DNA of 64,000 nt from Marinobacter sp. NP-4(2019) (lineage in GTDB: Bacteria; Pseudomonadota; Gammaproteobacteria; Pseudomonadales; Oleiphilaceae), in the NCBI RefSeq assembly GCF_003994855.1, contig NZ_CP034142.1:2542001-2606000 (forward strand). The letters are read 5' to 3'. The notes under the pieces are model-generated. The model was not told the origin of the DNA, made no database searches, and was given only the letters and a program-made list of their open reading frames with translations. The translations under genes and the position numbers were made by a program. Positions within the stretch are counted from its first letter, which is position 1. Each line of letters opens with the position of its first letter. Positions 1 to 9,206 of the stretch are shown here, piece after piece.

Positions 1-731
1 CATCTTTGGATGAAGTTGGACTTTATGAGTTAGCAGCCAAGTTTGGCGGCATTGTCATGGTACTTATCTGGAGTCCGTTTTCCCAGTACTGGCAAACAGA
101 GCGATTTGCTATTGCAAAGACCGAAAACCCTTACCCGGCATATTCTCTCGCATTCAGACTAATATCAGCACTACTTATAATATCTGGCATTGGCGTTAAC
201 ATATTCTCAAGTACAGTTATTATCTTAATGTCAGCCTCGTCATTTCACCCTGCGATTAATGCGATACCGTTTCTTGTTGTGGCATCCATTTTTCAAAGCC
301 TTACTATTTTCAACAACTTCAGTTTTATGTATACCAACAACACCTTGGAAATCACGAAAAATAACGTATTCACGGCAGCATCAATAACTATACTCTATAT
401 TAGTCTGATTCCATCTTGGGGGTTTGTTGGAGCGTCAATCTCTTTTGCTGCAGGTTCTATAGCTCAGTATATATACGCTCTTCATTCTGCAAACAAGCTT
501 TATGCTTTAAAAATAAGTCAAACCCCTTTAACAATCGCGCTAGCTATCTTATCAGCAACCACACTGTTAGACGTAATATTAGTACCGCAGCAGGTTACAG
601 CGAGTAGCATTATTTATAAAATATTTATTGCCGCCATTGGATCCATATTAATCACAATCACACTATTCAACAAGTCAGAACTGATCAACTCTAAAGATTA
701 CATTATCCCTGTTTTTAAAAAGAACCGTTAG
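1..731 (+). CDS. Polysaccharide flippase (Wzx/MATE-like), C-terminal part, cut by window edge
   Basis: The frame is already open at the left edge, so this is the last ~242 residues of a longer gene whose start lies outside the window. The visible part is very hydrophobic, with about six membrane-spanning stretches separated by short polar loops and a lysine-rich tail (FKKNR), as in the C-terminal half of Wzx/MATE-type lipid-linked oligosaccharide flippases. Such proteins move undecaprenyl-linked repeat units across the inner membrane. It is on the opposite strand from the EPS genes that follow and converges with the lyase-like gene. The segment is AT-rich. The family call rests on hydropathy and context; another multi-pass EPS protein is possible. 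Confidence 0.6.
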   Translation, partial: SLDEVGLYELAAKFGGIVMVLIWSPFSQYWQTERFAIAKTENPYPAYSLAFRLISALLIISGIGVNIFSSTVIILMSASSFHPAINAIPFLVVASIFQSLTIFNNFSFMYTNNTLEITKNNVFTAASITILYISLIPSWGFVGASISFAAGSIAQYIYALHSANKLYALKISQTPLTIALAILSATTLLDVILVPQQVTASSIIYKIFIAAIGSILITITLFNKSELINSKDYIIPVFKKNR

Positions 732-876
732 CGACAGCCTAACCTATCTGACTCAAAACAACTTTAACAAAACAAAAAATTAGGATTACTCGAGACTAAA
801 AACAACAACAACCCCCTGCCAAGTTGACTTCCAACGGCACCATTTAAAACACCTCCAAAGTAAAATATAATTTTCC

Positions 877-1728
877 TTAATTATTCACTTTAAAGTCACT
901 CGGTGGATTAGGTCTAGGATTGCTAGTTACACTAGGCTCAGTTGTATACACTTTGAAATCATCAACATAAATCGATGTTGCCTGTGAGAAACCAGAATTT
1001 GACCAACCCAGAACATATCCACCATTAATCCAGCCTTGATTGTCAGGCTCCCAGAAGGGCCAATCTAAAGCATGAAACAATTTGTCATTTATCCATACTT
1101 CGGCTCTTCCGTCGTTTTTTATCCCATCAGATCCCGCTTTATAATAAATCCTTACTTTGGTCCATTGACCCAATTGAATAGCAAACTCACTAGACGAACC
1201 AATAAAGTTACTAGTGTCGGAATCATTCACTGGCCAATTATTAGAGCCGTCCGGCTTCTGAGTGGTAGAAAGAAATCGTCTCATCAACGAGGCCCCTCCA
1301 CCCTGGACAGCAGACTCAACGGTTAGTAATTGCTTTGGCGCTCCATTATAGTTAAGCTGAAAAAACTTGTTATTAGAGGATCCAGATTGGGAGCGATGAT
1401 AATAATTATCTGGGTATAATATCCAATACTCTACCCAAATTTCAGGAACCCCGCTATCAAATCGAAATCCAAGTTCACGCCACGAATCTTCTCCATCTGC
1501 ATTGGGACCGAAAACAAACCTAGCTGAATAACTTCCTGTTTTGGCATAAGAACTGGAGACAGAAACATTCGACGAACTCCATCTTAAACTACCCTCACCT
1601 TTCTTTGATGAAGTAGAGAAATCACCCGACTCAAAACTGTCTTCAAACCATGGCGCCCCCAACTCTTGAGCATTGATAGACAGACTGAAGCCAAACAAAG
1701 CAAATAATAATATGATTGCATATTTCAT
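877..1728 (-). CDS. Secreted polysaccharide-lyase-like protein
   Basis: A 283-residue protein with a clear signal peptide: MKYAIILLFALFGF followed by a cleavage-like SINAQ. The mature part is rich in Ser, Gly, Trp and Tyr, with an aromatic WVEYWILYP segment, a WTKVRIYYKAG strand and a C-terminal YVDDFKVY strand, resembling jelly-roll lyases of the heparin-lyase-I/alginate-lyase type. I chose the internal ATG at 1728 because the signal peptide starts there. An earlier in-frame ATG at 1770 sits 5 bases after the upstream stop and has a GGAGG about 22 bases ahead, so it cannot be excluded. It is the last gene of the minus-strand EPS run, where a lyase could trim or release polymer. The fold call is moderate and the substrate is unknown. 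Confidence 0.5.
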   Translation of the reverse strand: MKYAIILLFALFGFSLSINAQELGAPWFEDSFESGDFSTSSKKGEGSLRWSSSNVSVSSSYAKTGSYSARFVFGPNADGEDSWRELGFRFDSGVPEIWVEYWILYPDNYYHRSQSGSSNNKFFQLNYNGAPKQLLTVESAVQGGGASLMRRFLSTTQKPDGSNNWPVNDSDTSNFIGSSSEFAIQLGQWTKVRIYYKAGSDGIKNDGRAEVWINDKLFHALDWPFWEPDNQGWINGGYVLGWSNSGFSQATSIYVDDFKVYTTEPSVTSNPRPNPPSDFKVNN

Positions 1729-1775
1729 ATTGGTCACCACATTAATTTTCCAGTATGTTGATGAAACCATTTAGT

Positions 1776-3260
1776 CTATTGTTTTATGTCCTCCTTCAAT
1801 TTAAAAATGCTGGGCTTTAACGCTTGGTTAGCCCATGGAAACAAGTAATCCTCCCAACCAAATGTTTTAGAAAAACTATTTATTATCGGGACACCTCCTA
1901 AAATATCAATTATTCTTTGCCTTAACACAGACCTCCATATATCGATAATTTTTCTAGACAAGTAGAACCTATAAATCTTAATTGGATTCGAAGAGTAATA
2001 ATCCAAAAACTTTTCATACTCTTTCATTAAATGGCGAGCAACAGGAAAGAGTAACAATTCATCTACCGTCGTTGCACTCTTCTTCTGACCAAAATAGTCG
2101 CGAGGAACACCCTCCGACTCAACTATTCGTCGAGGTATTGGCCTGTCGTAGTCACCACCCACAGACCAAGGAGTCATTTCCCCATCCTCACTGATCCGTT
2201 TGATATCCTTGAGGTGCCGAATACCCCAAAATGGCACGGGACAGTGTATGACTCCTTCGACCAACCGGTGCTCACAAAAGCCCACTCCAGTAGAGTCTTT
2301 CCTTTTCAGATAATCATCAGATGTTGAGCTTCCCCTCGACCAGACCATATCCCCATTAAAGCCGGTAAACATTAATGATGGCCCACGAGGATAGCGAAAG
2401 ACAGAAAAATTCATATCCTGAAGACTACCATTAGCGGCCCAATACCAGAGTTCATCCTTGATATTCTTCCGAGTATTCGTGTACTCTTCACATTCCAGAC
2501 CCAATAAATCACTGATAAGTGCACCTGAGTCTTGCCTTGGAATAAGACTTCTGGCTGACTTGATCGTGACTGCTTTCCGGGCCCCGGCTGTACGTGCCAA
2601 TATTGAAGCAACAGGACTATCATAGCCTCGTGATACGGTGCTCATGATGGTTATTGGATTCTTGCGAGAGGGATCCTTGGCGTTACGACCAATCCCTTCC
2701 GCCGTCTCGTTCAAGAATTGTGAATAGCTATCGAAATCGGTGAATCCACGGATATGCTCCGGTTTGGAAGCGGCCACCAACCCTGCATCATTCAGTACAA
2801 GGTTCTCGAAATAGTGAATCTCCAGGCTTCCCCGGGTTACAGGAAAATCTTTCCTATAGCTTCGACCTTTAACGATAGTTTCGACTGCTTGCGCGTACCC
2901 ATTGTGCTCACAGACAAGATCAACATTCGCAATGCCAAGCAGACAAGGTAATGAGTTGGAGACTGTCACCGACTCCCCATCTTTGTGACACCACAACCGA
3001 TCAACGGTCGAGCACGAACTTACGAAACAAACATCACTGCCTCTGACTCGCAGCCCGCTACCGTAGAATAGCTCTGATTCATCAAAATCTATGTTATCAA
3101 AGGCACCTGGCCAGACTCCTTCAACGAGGTAATTCTCACCAGTTTCAACAAGATCCCCGCACCAGACCGACAAAGTGCCTGATTCTTTTGAATTTTTGTT
3201 AGCAACCCATGCTAAAGAAGGAAAACTTCCATGCGATGAACGCTTAATGCTGAGCTTCAT
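1776..3260 (-). CDS. Asparagine-synthase-like protein with variant PP-loop, no N-terminal Cys
   Basis: A 494-residue protein. An Ntn-like N-terminal region (~1-160) is followed by an ATP-pyrophosphatase-type loop at 210-215, SRGYDS, where class B asparagine synthases normally have SGGxDS. The glutaminase nucleophile (Cys2) is absent: the protein begins MKLSIK. It is therefore unlikely to hydrolyse glutamine and may form an amide with ammonia or another amine, or have lost activity. AsnB-like proteins occur in surface-polysaccharide loci, and WbpS of Pseudomonas is a known uronamide-forming member. The next gene upstream is another AsnB-like gene, 303 bases away. Base composition is AT-rich. 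The assignment depends on the loop motif and general layout. Confidence 0.5.
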   Translation of the reverse strand: MKLSIKRSSHGSFPSLAWVANKNSKESGTLSVWCGDLVETGENYLVEGVWPGAFDNIDFDESELFYGSGLRVRGSDVCFVSSCSTVDRLWCHKDGESVTVSNSLPCLLGIANVDLVCEHNGYAQAVETIVKGRSYRKDFPVTRGSLEIHYFENLVLNDAGLVAASKPEHIRGFTDFDSYSQFLNETAEGIGRNAKDPSRKNPITIMSTVSRGYDSPVASILARTAGARKAVTIKSARSLIPRQDSGALISDLLGLECEEYTNTRKNIKDELWYWAANGSLQDMNFSVFRYPRGPSLMFTGFNGDMVWSRGSSTSDDYLKRKDSTGVGFCEHRLVEGVIHCPVPFWGIRHLKDIKRISEDGEMTPWSVGGDYDRPIPRRIVESEGVPRDYFGQKKSATTVDELLLFPVARHLMKEYEKFLDYYSSNPIKIYRFYLSRKIIDIWRSVLRQRIIDILGGVPIINSFSKTFGWEDYLFPWANQALKPSIFKLKEDIKQ

Positions 3261-3563
3261 AGGCGAAAACTTCCTTTGTCGTTACACAACCTCTTACCAC
3301 TCAAGGTTAGCTCAAAAATTAGACAAAATGAATTAATAGCCCTCCTCTTCTATCCAGCAGTGTTCACCAAGTATCCTGCCTTCTGCGACATTAACTATTT
3401 CATATAACCAATTGTAATGGTTTGGTTTTATCCTATCCTTTCATCGCTAAACTGTGACAAGTTAACTAAAACGACAGTAAAAGAATAAAAAAAATAATAT
3501 TATTACAAAAAGGAATCTAGATTTCAGAATAGAGAAACCAGGACATTCTGGTGAAAGCGAAAC
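3261..3563. other. AT-rich intergenic gap between the two AsnB-like genes
   Basis: 303 bases with no convincing ORF. It probably holds the 3' end of the upstream transcript and possibly a promoter for the downstream AsnB-like gene. A small inverted repeat (ACCAG/CTGGT, 3539-3554) lies just after the upstream stop but has no strong T-run. A poly-A/T-rich stretch lies around 3480-3515. No clear promoter can be named. Confidence 0.4.
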
Positions 3564-5345
3564 TCATATTATGGGAGCGTCACCAACAATATGATTCAAA
3601 GTGATTGCCTTGGACACCATATCGAACAGGGGATACATATTTGTTGTCTTATCAGCATTGATTGTCTCTTCGATCTTTCTAAGATCCCAGAGCGATTGTC
3701 CCAACAACGGAGATAATTTCTCTATAAAATTTCCATTCACCACATCCTTGAAGTTATTCCATCCAAAACTTCTGTTCCCGTATCTTGCATGACATCTGTA
3801 TAACGAACTCATATGTGGGTTGTTCTCAATAACTTTCCTGACTGCACGAGAGCCTTCCTGAATCAGTAAGGGACGATCGGCGTTCACTAGCGTCGCCGCC
3901 ATGGGGTAGCGTAAAAGCTGTGGGCTCAGTTTATTTATTATTTTCTTGTTAATTTTATTATGAGCCCTGTCACCAAACGATATCGAGGATATATTATGTA
4001 TAAGATCTTTATTTGTAAAAATGTTCCTGTACTTAGACCTACTGGAAGAGTTTGTTAGTTGTAGATTGATATATTGTCCACCGCGATGCTCTGTATAAAA
4101 CCTCTCAAACATTTCTTGAGCATTTTCCATTCCTTGTTCTCGATAATATTCAAATTCTCGTAGCAATCTACGATTAGATTCTTCAATTAAGTTCTTGGAA
4201 CGCAGCACCTCTAACAATTCTTTATTTAAGAACCAAAAAACACCATAGCTTTTCATTTTTAAATGGTTTAGTACAACGCTTGAATGACCTAACCCAAGAA
4301 ATTTATCAAATACTCCCCCCAACCCCAAGGTATGCATAAGAAGCGAGGCATACTTCCCCCCTCCTTTAAGAGCATTAAGCGTACCATAATGACCACCAAG
4401 GACCTCTCCAAAGGTGCCAGCGGTCATTATCAGATTATTTTCACGGGCATATAAGCCCGCTGCAGACCAATGGGTGAACATTGCCGAATCATTTTCAAAC
4501 AGATATCTTGAGAAAAGATCGACGTTGAAATCAATATCCGATATCGACTGTTCTTTTAACGGTAACTGACAAAAAGAGGCGATATCTTTGACAATCTGTA
4601 TCTCTCTACTATTCAGATTTCCATGTGTAAATAGTGTTGGCTCTTTTCTCTTCAGGATCGAAAGTACCAATCGAGAGTCCCACCCACCAGACATCATAAT
4701 TTGGGTATTATCGAATCCTTCTGCCTCTTCGCGTAAAATATCAATAAGGTCGTCTAATTTAGGTTTGCCCGTTGTATTACCAGAGACCCAGAAATTCTTC
4801 AGATCATGCCTGCCTATAGATAAAGCATCATTACCAAAGCTAATCTTAAGATAGGAGTTTGCTCTCAGTCGACTGACCCCCTTATATAATGAGTAGCCAC
4901 CAAAAACATAACCAAAACTAAGGAACTGATAAAATGATGGCCAGTCAACTTGCTTGCTGCAGGATAAACTTCGTATAGAGCTAGAAACAGCGGGTGATGG
5001 ACATGATTCTGTTTCGGAATAGTAAACAGGGAATGAGCCATAACAGTCATTAAACAAATAAGCAGCACTAGTACTTCTATCAATAGCAATCAGAACTCCG
5101 CGGTTCCCCCATAACTCCTGAAAGTATCCAGAATCAAGCAAACAGGCTACACGTTCAAAATTCGGAGCTGCATTGAATTCTCCATACCAGAGGAATATCC
5201 AGCCATGAAGCTCGACACGACTAACAAGCAATTCATCATAATAGACTGACCAAGCGGTACCTATAGAAACCTCCTTTACAGGAACATCTAGGTTGTCAAT
5301 ATACTTTTGGGATTGACCAGATAAATCTATTGAGAAAAAAGCCAT
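3564..5345 (-). CDS. Asparagine-synthase-like amidotransferase (EPS-associated), no N-terminal Cys
   Basis: A 593-residue protein. The PP-loop SGGWDS at ~219-224 is canonical for the synthetase domain of class B asparagine synthases, which adenylate a carboxylate and transfer ammonia. The N-terminal ~190 residues look like the Ntn-type domain (FNDCYGSFPVYYS, a SFGYVFGGYSLYKGV segment) but start MAFFSID, so the catalytic Cys2 of the glutaminase is missing. Start: ATG at 5345 has AGGGA nine bases upstream; a TTG at 5378 would add 11 residues. It lies 35 bases behind the CapK-like gene and is probably co-transcribed. It may amidate or aminoacylate a polymer or precursor; the substrate is unknown. 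Confidence 0.65.
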   Translation of the reverse strand: MAFFSIDLSGQSQKYIDNLDVPVKEVSIGTAWSVYYDELLVSRVELHGWIFLWYGEFNAAPNFERVACLLDSGYFQELWGNRGVLIAIDRSTSAAYLFNDCYGSFPVYYSETESCPSPAVSSSIRSLSCSKQVDWPSFYQFLSFGYVFGGYSLYKGVSRLRANSYLKISFGNDALSIGRHDLKNFWVSGNTTGKPKLDDLIDILREEAEGFDNTQIMMSGGWDSRLVLSILKRKEPTLFTHGNLNSREIQIVKDIASFCQLPLKEQSISDIDFNVDLFSRYLFENDSAMFTHWSAAGLYARENNLIMTAGTFGEVLGGHYGTLNALKGGGKYASLLMHTLGLGGVFDKFLGLGHSSVVLNHLKMKSYGVFWFLNKELLEVLRSKNLIEESNRRLLREFEYYREQGMENAQEMFERFYTEHRGGQYINLQLTNSSSRSKYRNIFTNKDLIHNISSISFGDRAHNKINKKIINKLSPQLLRYPMAATLVNADRPLLIQEGSRAVRKVIENNPHMSSLYRCHARYGNRSFGWNNFKDVVNGNFIEKLSPLLGQSLWDLRKIEETINADKTTNMYPLFDMVSKAITLNHIVGDAPII

Positions 5346-5380
5346 ACTGTTTGTCCCTATCGGTTGCCTTTGCAGCAATA

Positions 5381-6667
5381 TTATAAGCTTGTCTCAAAAT
5401 ATTGCCTTTTCTTCATATCGATAGCGAACCGGTCAACGAATATAATGGAAAAATTCACATCTTCGCCGAAGTATTTTTGTAACTGCTCATTAATTTCTTT
5501 CAGATACCGATTGTTATCATTTCCCTCTATTAAAATTTCTACTTCTCCTTTATTTTGTTGAATAGCTTTATAGTTTAGGAAAATATCCTTCTCCAGTGCC
5601 AGATTCTTGAAGACATAGTAGAATGTAAGAGCCGGAAACTTACTGGTTACGCCTTGAACATTCGCGCCCTTCCTACCGCAGATATCTTTTATTAAAGGAT
5701 GCTTTCTTCCACATTTACATGAATCATCACTTAAAGTAACCATATCGCCCAAACGATATCGAATAATTGGAAACGAATACGAACACAGGTTAGTTACCAA
5801 TAATCCACCATTTTCTGCTTCTTCAAGAACAACATTTTCTATATTTACGTGGATCCCTCCATAGGGACACTCAAATGCAATTAATCCTGACTCAGCAGCG
5901 CCATATTCACTAATGATCCTACCACCAAAGGCTCTGACCGTCTCCTCATGATAAACATCCAATATCATCTCAGACGTTCCCTTTACCATCTTCAGAGGTA
6001 TCGGGCCTAGGTCGAGTTCATTTACACATTTGGCGACTTCATAAACCATTGACGAATACCCAGAGATAAATGAAGCATCTAATAATTTATGGCAAAACTT
6101 TCTTATCTCTGAATTTGAATAATTAAATAGTCGAAATCTGTTCTGTATATAATCCAGGATTTTAACTTTAGCTGTTTGGAGAGAGTTGGTGTTGTATCCC
6201 CATAGATAGCCGTTTCTATCCCAAGGCTTGACACCATACCAGTCATATGACCGCATCATTGCAGCGCGGTTTAATGAGTCCCACCGCTCATTTCTATAAA
6301 ATGCCAAAGCTTCTCCTGAGGTACCCGACGTCTCGGCGAGTCGAACCTTCTCAGCTATACCAGAGGTATGGATCCTAGAGTTTTCAACAATTAAAGTTGC
6401 CTTGTCCAACTCCGGCAAAAAATTCAGATCAGATAACTTTGAGAACTGGCGGGTATTGAAACCTGCATCTTCGAACACTTTCTTATAATAAGGGGAGTTA
6501 CATTGTGCGAATTCCAACAGTTTTACTGTATTCTCAAGCTGGATCTTGTCGAGCTCTTGCCGGGACAACCATTCCGTGGATTTAAGATATTCATACTGCT
6601 GAAACAGGCTCGGATTTCTTGACCTCGCGCCTGCTTCAAACAGTTTCCGTGCTAACGTCGACTCCAT
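5381..6667 (-). CDS. CapK/PaaK-like adenylate-forming enzyme
   Basis: A 428-residue member of the phenylacetate-CoA-ligase-like AMP-binding group often annotated as CapK in capsule and EPS loci. Visible motifs: the Ser/Thr/Gly-rich phosphate loop SGTSGE at 114-119, the YGAAESG block at 255-261, RYRLGDMV near 304 and a CKCGRKHP cysteine pair near 318. The family activates a carboxylate as an acyl-adenylate. In EPS loci a role in transferring acyl or amino-acyl groups to sugars is suspected, but the reaction is not settled. It is 26 bases downstream of the glycosyltransferase gene and 35 upstream of an AsnB-like gene, so three minus-strand genes probably form one transcript. Confidence 0.75.
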   Translation of the reverse strand: MESTLARKLFEAGARSRNPSLFQQYEYLKSTEWLSRQELDKIQLENTVKLLEFAQCNSPYYKKVFEDAGFNTRQFSKLSDLNFLPELDKATLIVENSRIHTSGIAEKVRLAETSGTSGEALAFYRNERWDSLNRAAMMRSYDWYGVKPWDRNGYLWGYNTNSLQTAKVKILDYIQNRFRLFNYSNSEIRKFCHKLLDASFISGYSSMVYEVAKCVNELDLGPIPLKMVKGTSEMILDVYHEETVRAFGGRIISEYGAAESGLIAFECPYGGIHVNIENVVLEEAENGGLLVTNLCSYSFPIIRYRLGDMVTLSDDSCKCGRKHPLIKDICGRKGANVQGVTSKFPALTFYYVFKNLALEKDIFLNYKAIQQNKGEVEILIEGNDNNRYLKEINEQLQKYFGEDVNFSIIFVDRFAIDMKKRQYFETSL

Positions 6668-6693
6668 CGATGCTATCCTCCTTGAATTTAATC

Positions 6694-7929
6694 CTATTTG
6701 ATCAGCCCCGAAATTGCCTGGGAATACCCCTTTCCTATCCTATCGTAACTATAAAGCCTCCTTATAAGCTCGGGGCCAGCCTTCCTTAGCCTCGTTTGCT
6801 GTTCAGGGTGATCAATCAAATATCTGATCTGGTCAACATAATCCTGAGGATTCTTCGCGTAAAGCACGTTTTCACCATCTCTTACCCTGATGCCCTTACA
6901 TGAGAATGGATCCGCAATGATGCACGAACCTGTGGCTAGCGCATCCAGGATTTTCAATTTAGTACCGCCTCCGGTCCTAATCGGACATACATAGAACTGG
7001 GATCGCCATAAGTACTCCCTTACGTCATCTACAAAGCCGTGCACAAAGACTCTTTCGTCAACCTCCGCTAACTTCAACATTTCACTAGTTGGCCCTCGAC
7101 CAATGATGTCCACTGTAGTTCCAGGAATCTGCGTCCTTATCAGGGGCCATATGTCACGGATGAAATATTCAACCGCTTCCCGGTTTGGGTACCACGAAAG
7201 GCCTCCAACAATGACAATGCTTCCATCCAAAATTTTTACGGACGGATTCGGATAAAAATAGGAGACATCAACACCGTTTGGAACAGAAATGAAATTGTCA
7301 ATACCGATTATTTTTTCCATTGATTTGGAATCATCATCAGAGCACGTCAAGTTCAGGTTGACTTTTTGACAGTACTCAATTTCACTATTTAGTAGCCTAT
7401 AAGACTCCAGCCTGTAGTACAGACTTTTAATCCAATGATGTTCACTTATTGCCCTTGACCTTAACATTTGAGATTCAAAGTTGTGGTGATTAAGTACCAA
7501 AGGTAGGTCTTTAAAGATATCTGAAAATATGCATAAGCTGATAGTGTCCAGATGAACTGCATCAAAAGACGTTTCGGAAACCAGGTCTTTGATCAGTTTG
7601 TATGAGGACTTGGATTGAAGCCATACCATATTATACGCCTGTGCACTCAGCAAAGCCTTTAAAGCTACAACGTAACGACCTCCAGGAATCAAATTCTCCG
7701 GAATTTCGCATACATGAATCGAATCAACGAATTGGAGCAACTCCTTCTTAGCAACTTCTATAGGGTCTTCAGAATCCGGAAGACTAGACTTCAAAAAACC
7801 ATCCTGATTAAATGCGACCAAGGTAATATTGTGATACTTTCCCACTTCCCTAATCATATTGAAAGAGCGCTGTAATACTCCACCCTTGGGAGGGTAAGGA
7901 ATCAGATGCGATAGCCAAAGTATCTTCAT
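6694..7929 (-). CDS. Glycosyltransferase, GT4/GT1 group (XrtA-type EPS locus)
   Basis: A 411-residue GT-B-fold glycosyltransferase. The N-terminus MKILWLSHLIPYPPKGG is typical of the acceptor-binding domain in this group, and a GGGTKLKILDALATG block near 310-330 matches the nucleotide-sugar-binding signature of GT4-type enzymes. The opening resembles the PEP-CTERM/XrtA-associated glycosyltransferase subfamily (TIGR03087) as I remember it. It probably adds a sugar to the lipid-linked repeat unit at the cytoplasmic face. Its start overlaps the stop of the O-antigen-ligase-like gene by 4 bases (7926-7929), implying translational coupling. Donor and acceptor cannot be read from the sequence. Confidence 0.8.
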   Translation of the reverse strand: MKILWLSHLIPYPPKGGVLQRSFNMIREVGKYHNITLVAFNQDGFLKSSLPDSEDPIEVAKKELLQFVDSIHVCEIPENLIPGGRYVVALKALLSAQAYNMVWLQSKSSYKLIKDLVSETSFDAVHLDTISLCIFSDIFKDLPLVLNHHNFESQMLRSRAISEHHWIKSLYYRLESYRLLNSEIEYCQKVNLNLTCSDDDSKSMEKIIGIDNFISVPNGVDVSYFYPNPSVKILDGSIVIVGGLSWYPNREAVEYFIRDIWPLIRTQIPGTTVDIIGRGPTSEMLKLAEVDERVFVHGFVDDVREYLWRSQFYVCPIRTGGGTKLKILDALATGSCIIADPFSCKGIRVRDGENVLYAKNPQDYVDQIRYLIDHPEQQTRLRKAGPELIRRLYSYDRIGKGYSQAISGLIK

Positions 7930-9206
7930 AACTTTAGTTTCTTTCGCTTAGGTTTAATATTGAAACTATTATTCATAGCGACAATTAATGCCAGGTGAAT
8001 CCACAGAAACGGGTAATACGTTACGGTGACGAATTGTCCCGCAACGATGAAACCAATAAGCGAAAGATTTGCACACTTCCCAATCATGCTCTGATTCTGC
8101 TCACATCCTTCAGCCTTGAAACTTCGTGCAATATTAAAAGCCAAAATCAATAAAGCAAGAAAAATAGATAAACCTACAAAACCAGTATCAGTGCCTACCT
8201 GAATAAATATATTGTGGGGAAGCTCCGCCCGTCCAAGTATTACATCATGCGGGAAATATTTTTCATAATATGGAGCAAAGTTAAAATAACCAACCCCTAA
8301 AAACGGGTTGTTCTCAATCATTTTGATCCCATTTTCCATATACAGTATCCGCTGGCGAGAGGTGCCATCTTCGCCAATTGTTTCAAAACGGTTCTTTTGT
8401 TCCTCTGGAAGAAAACTCCAAATCAAAAATAATGACACCCCGACTGAAATTATGACTTTTGGCTTTAACAAATACCGATAGTTCATAACCAGGATCTGCA
8501 AGGCAAGTGCAAGTTGTGCACCTCGGGAACTTGCCCCAAGGATCACCATAATGGCTGTTATAGGCATCAACATCAGAACCAGATACCATTTTCTATTGAC
8601 ATATGGCTTTAGCGAATGTGCAAATGCCCAGGCTATAGGCCAGAAAACCAACATTTGAATCGATAGTTCGCCAGAATTCTGGAAAAAGCCTGGTGGCCCC
8701 ATTAGCCCCCAGTCGGTGAACGAAAATCCTCGTTGGGCCCAGTACATAGAAAGTGAAAGCGATAGCTTAAACGACGACAAAAGAAATATAGATAAAAATA
8801 TAAAGAATCTTTTTCTTGTATTCACTATATTTATTATTAGAAAATATATAATCACCCACAAATAATACTTTTCCAGGTTTTTGTAAGATATTTCCGGAAA
8901 GTACGCAAAAAAGCTGGACGACAAAATAACAAAAAGAAAAGCAATCAATAGCACATTGACAGATGATGAAACCCATCGGACGGACTTGTCCGAAAAACAT
9001 CCAAGTATAGATCCAATTAATACAATTTGTGTCCAAGGCAAAAAATCTATCGCCGGATAAATTAACTGAGGCCTTACATACTCAAAAAACAGGTAGGCAC
9101 ATATCATCCAAAAGGCGAAGCTCTCACCTTTAAAGTATTGCCAGATTGAGGACAGCTTTAAAGAGTATAAGTCTTCTTCACTGATAGACTTTTTCTTTCT
9201 AACCAC
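7926..9206 (-). CDS. O-antigen ligase / Wzy-like multi-pass membrane protein
   Basis: A ~427-residue hydrophobic protein with roughly ten membrane segments, a large periplasmic-type loop containing RQRILYMENGIKMIENNP and GVGYFNFAPYYE, and LPHNIFIQVGTDTGFVG, all typical of the Wzy_C (O-antigen ligase/polymerase) domain. The open frame runs back to 9320, but the likely start is GTG at 9206, which overlaps the upstream phosphatase stop by 8 bases and has GGGGG just ahead; starting earlier would place it deep inside that gene. Probable role: polymerisation or ligation of EPS units in the periplasm. Wzy-type polymerase and ligase roles cannot be separated here. Confidence 0.75.
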   Translation of the reverse strand: MVRKKKSISEEDLYSLKLSSIWQYFKGESFAFWMICAYLFFEYVRPQLIYPAIDFLPWTQIVLIGSILGCFSDKSVRWVSSSVNVLLIAFLFVILSSSFFAYFPEISYKNLEKYYLWVIIYFLIINIVNTRKRFFIFLSIFLLSSFKLSLSLSMYWAQRGFSFTDWGLMGPPGFFQNSGELSIQMLVFWPIAWAFAHSLKPYVNRKWYLVLMLMPITAIMVILGASSRGAQLALALQILVMNYRYLLKPKVIISVGVSLFLIWSFLPEEQKNRFETIGEDGTSRQRILYMENGIKMIENNPFLGVGYFNFAPYYEKYFPHDVILGRAELPHNIFIQVGTDTGFVGLSIFLALLILAFNIARSFKAEGCEQNQSMIGKCANLSLIGFIVAGQFVTVTYYPFLWIHLALIVAMNNSFNIKPKRKKLKL

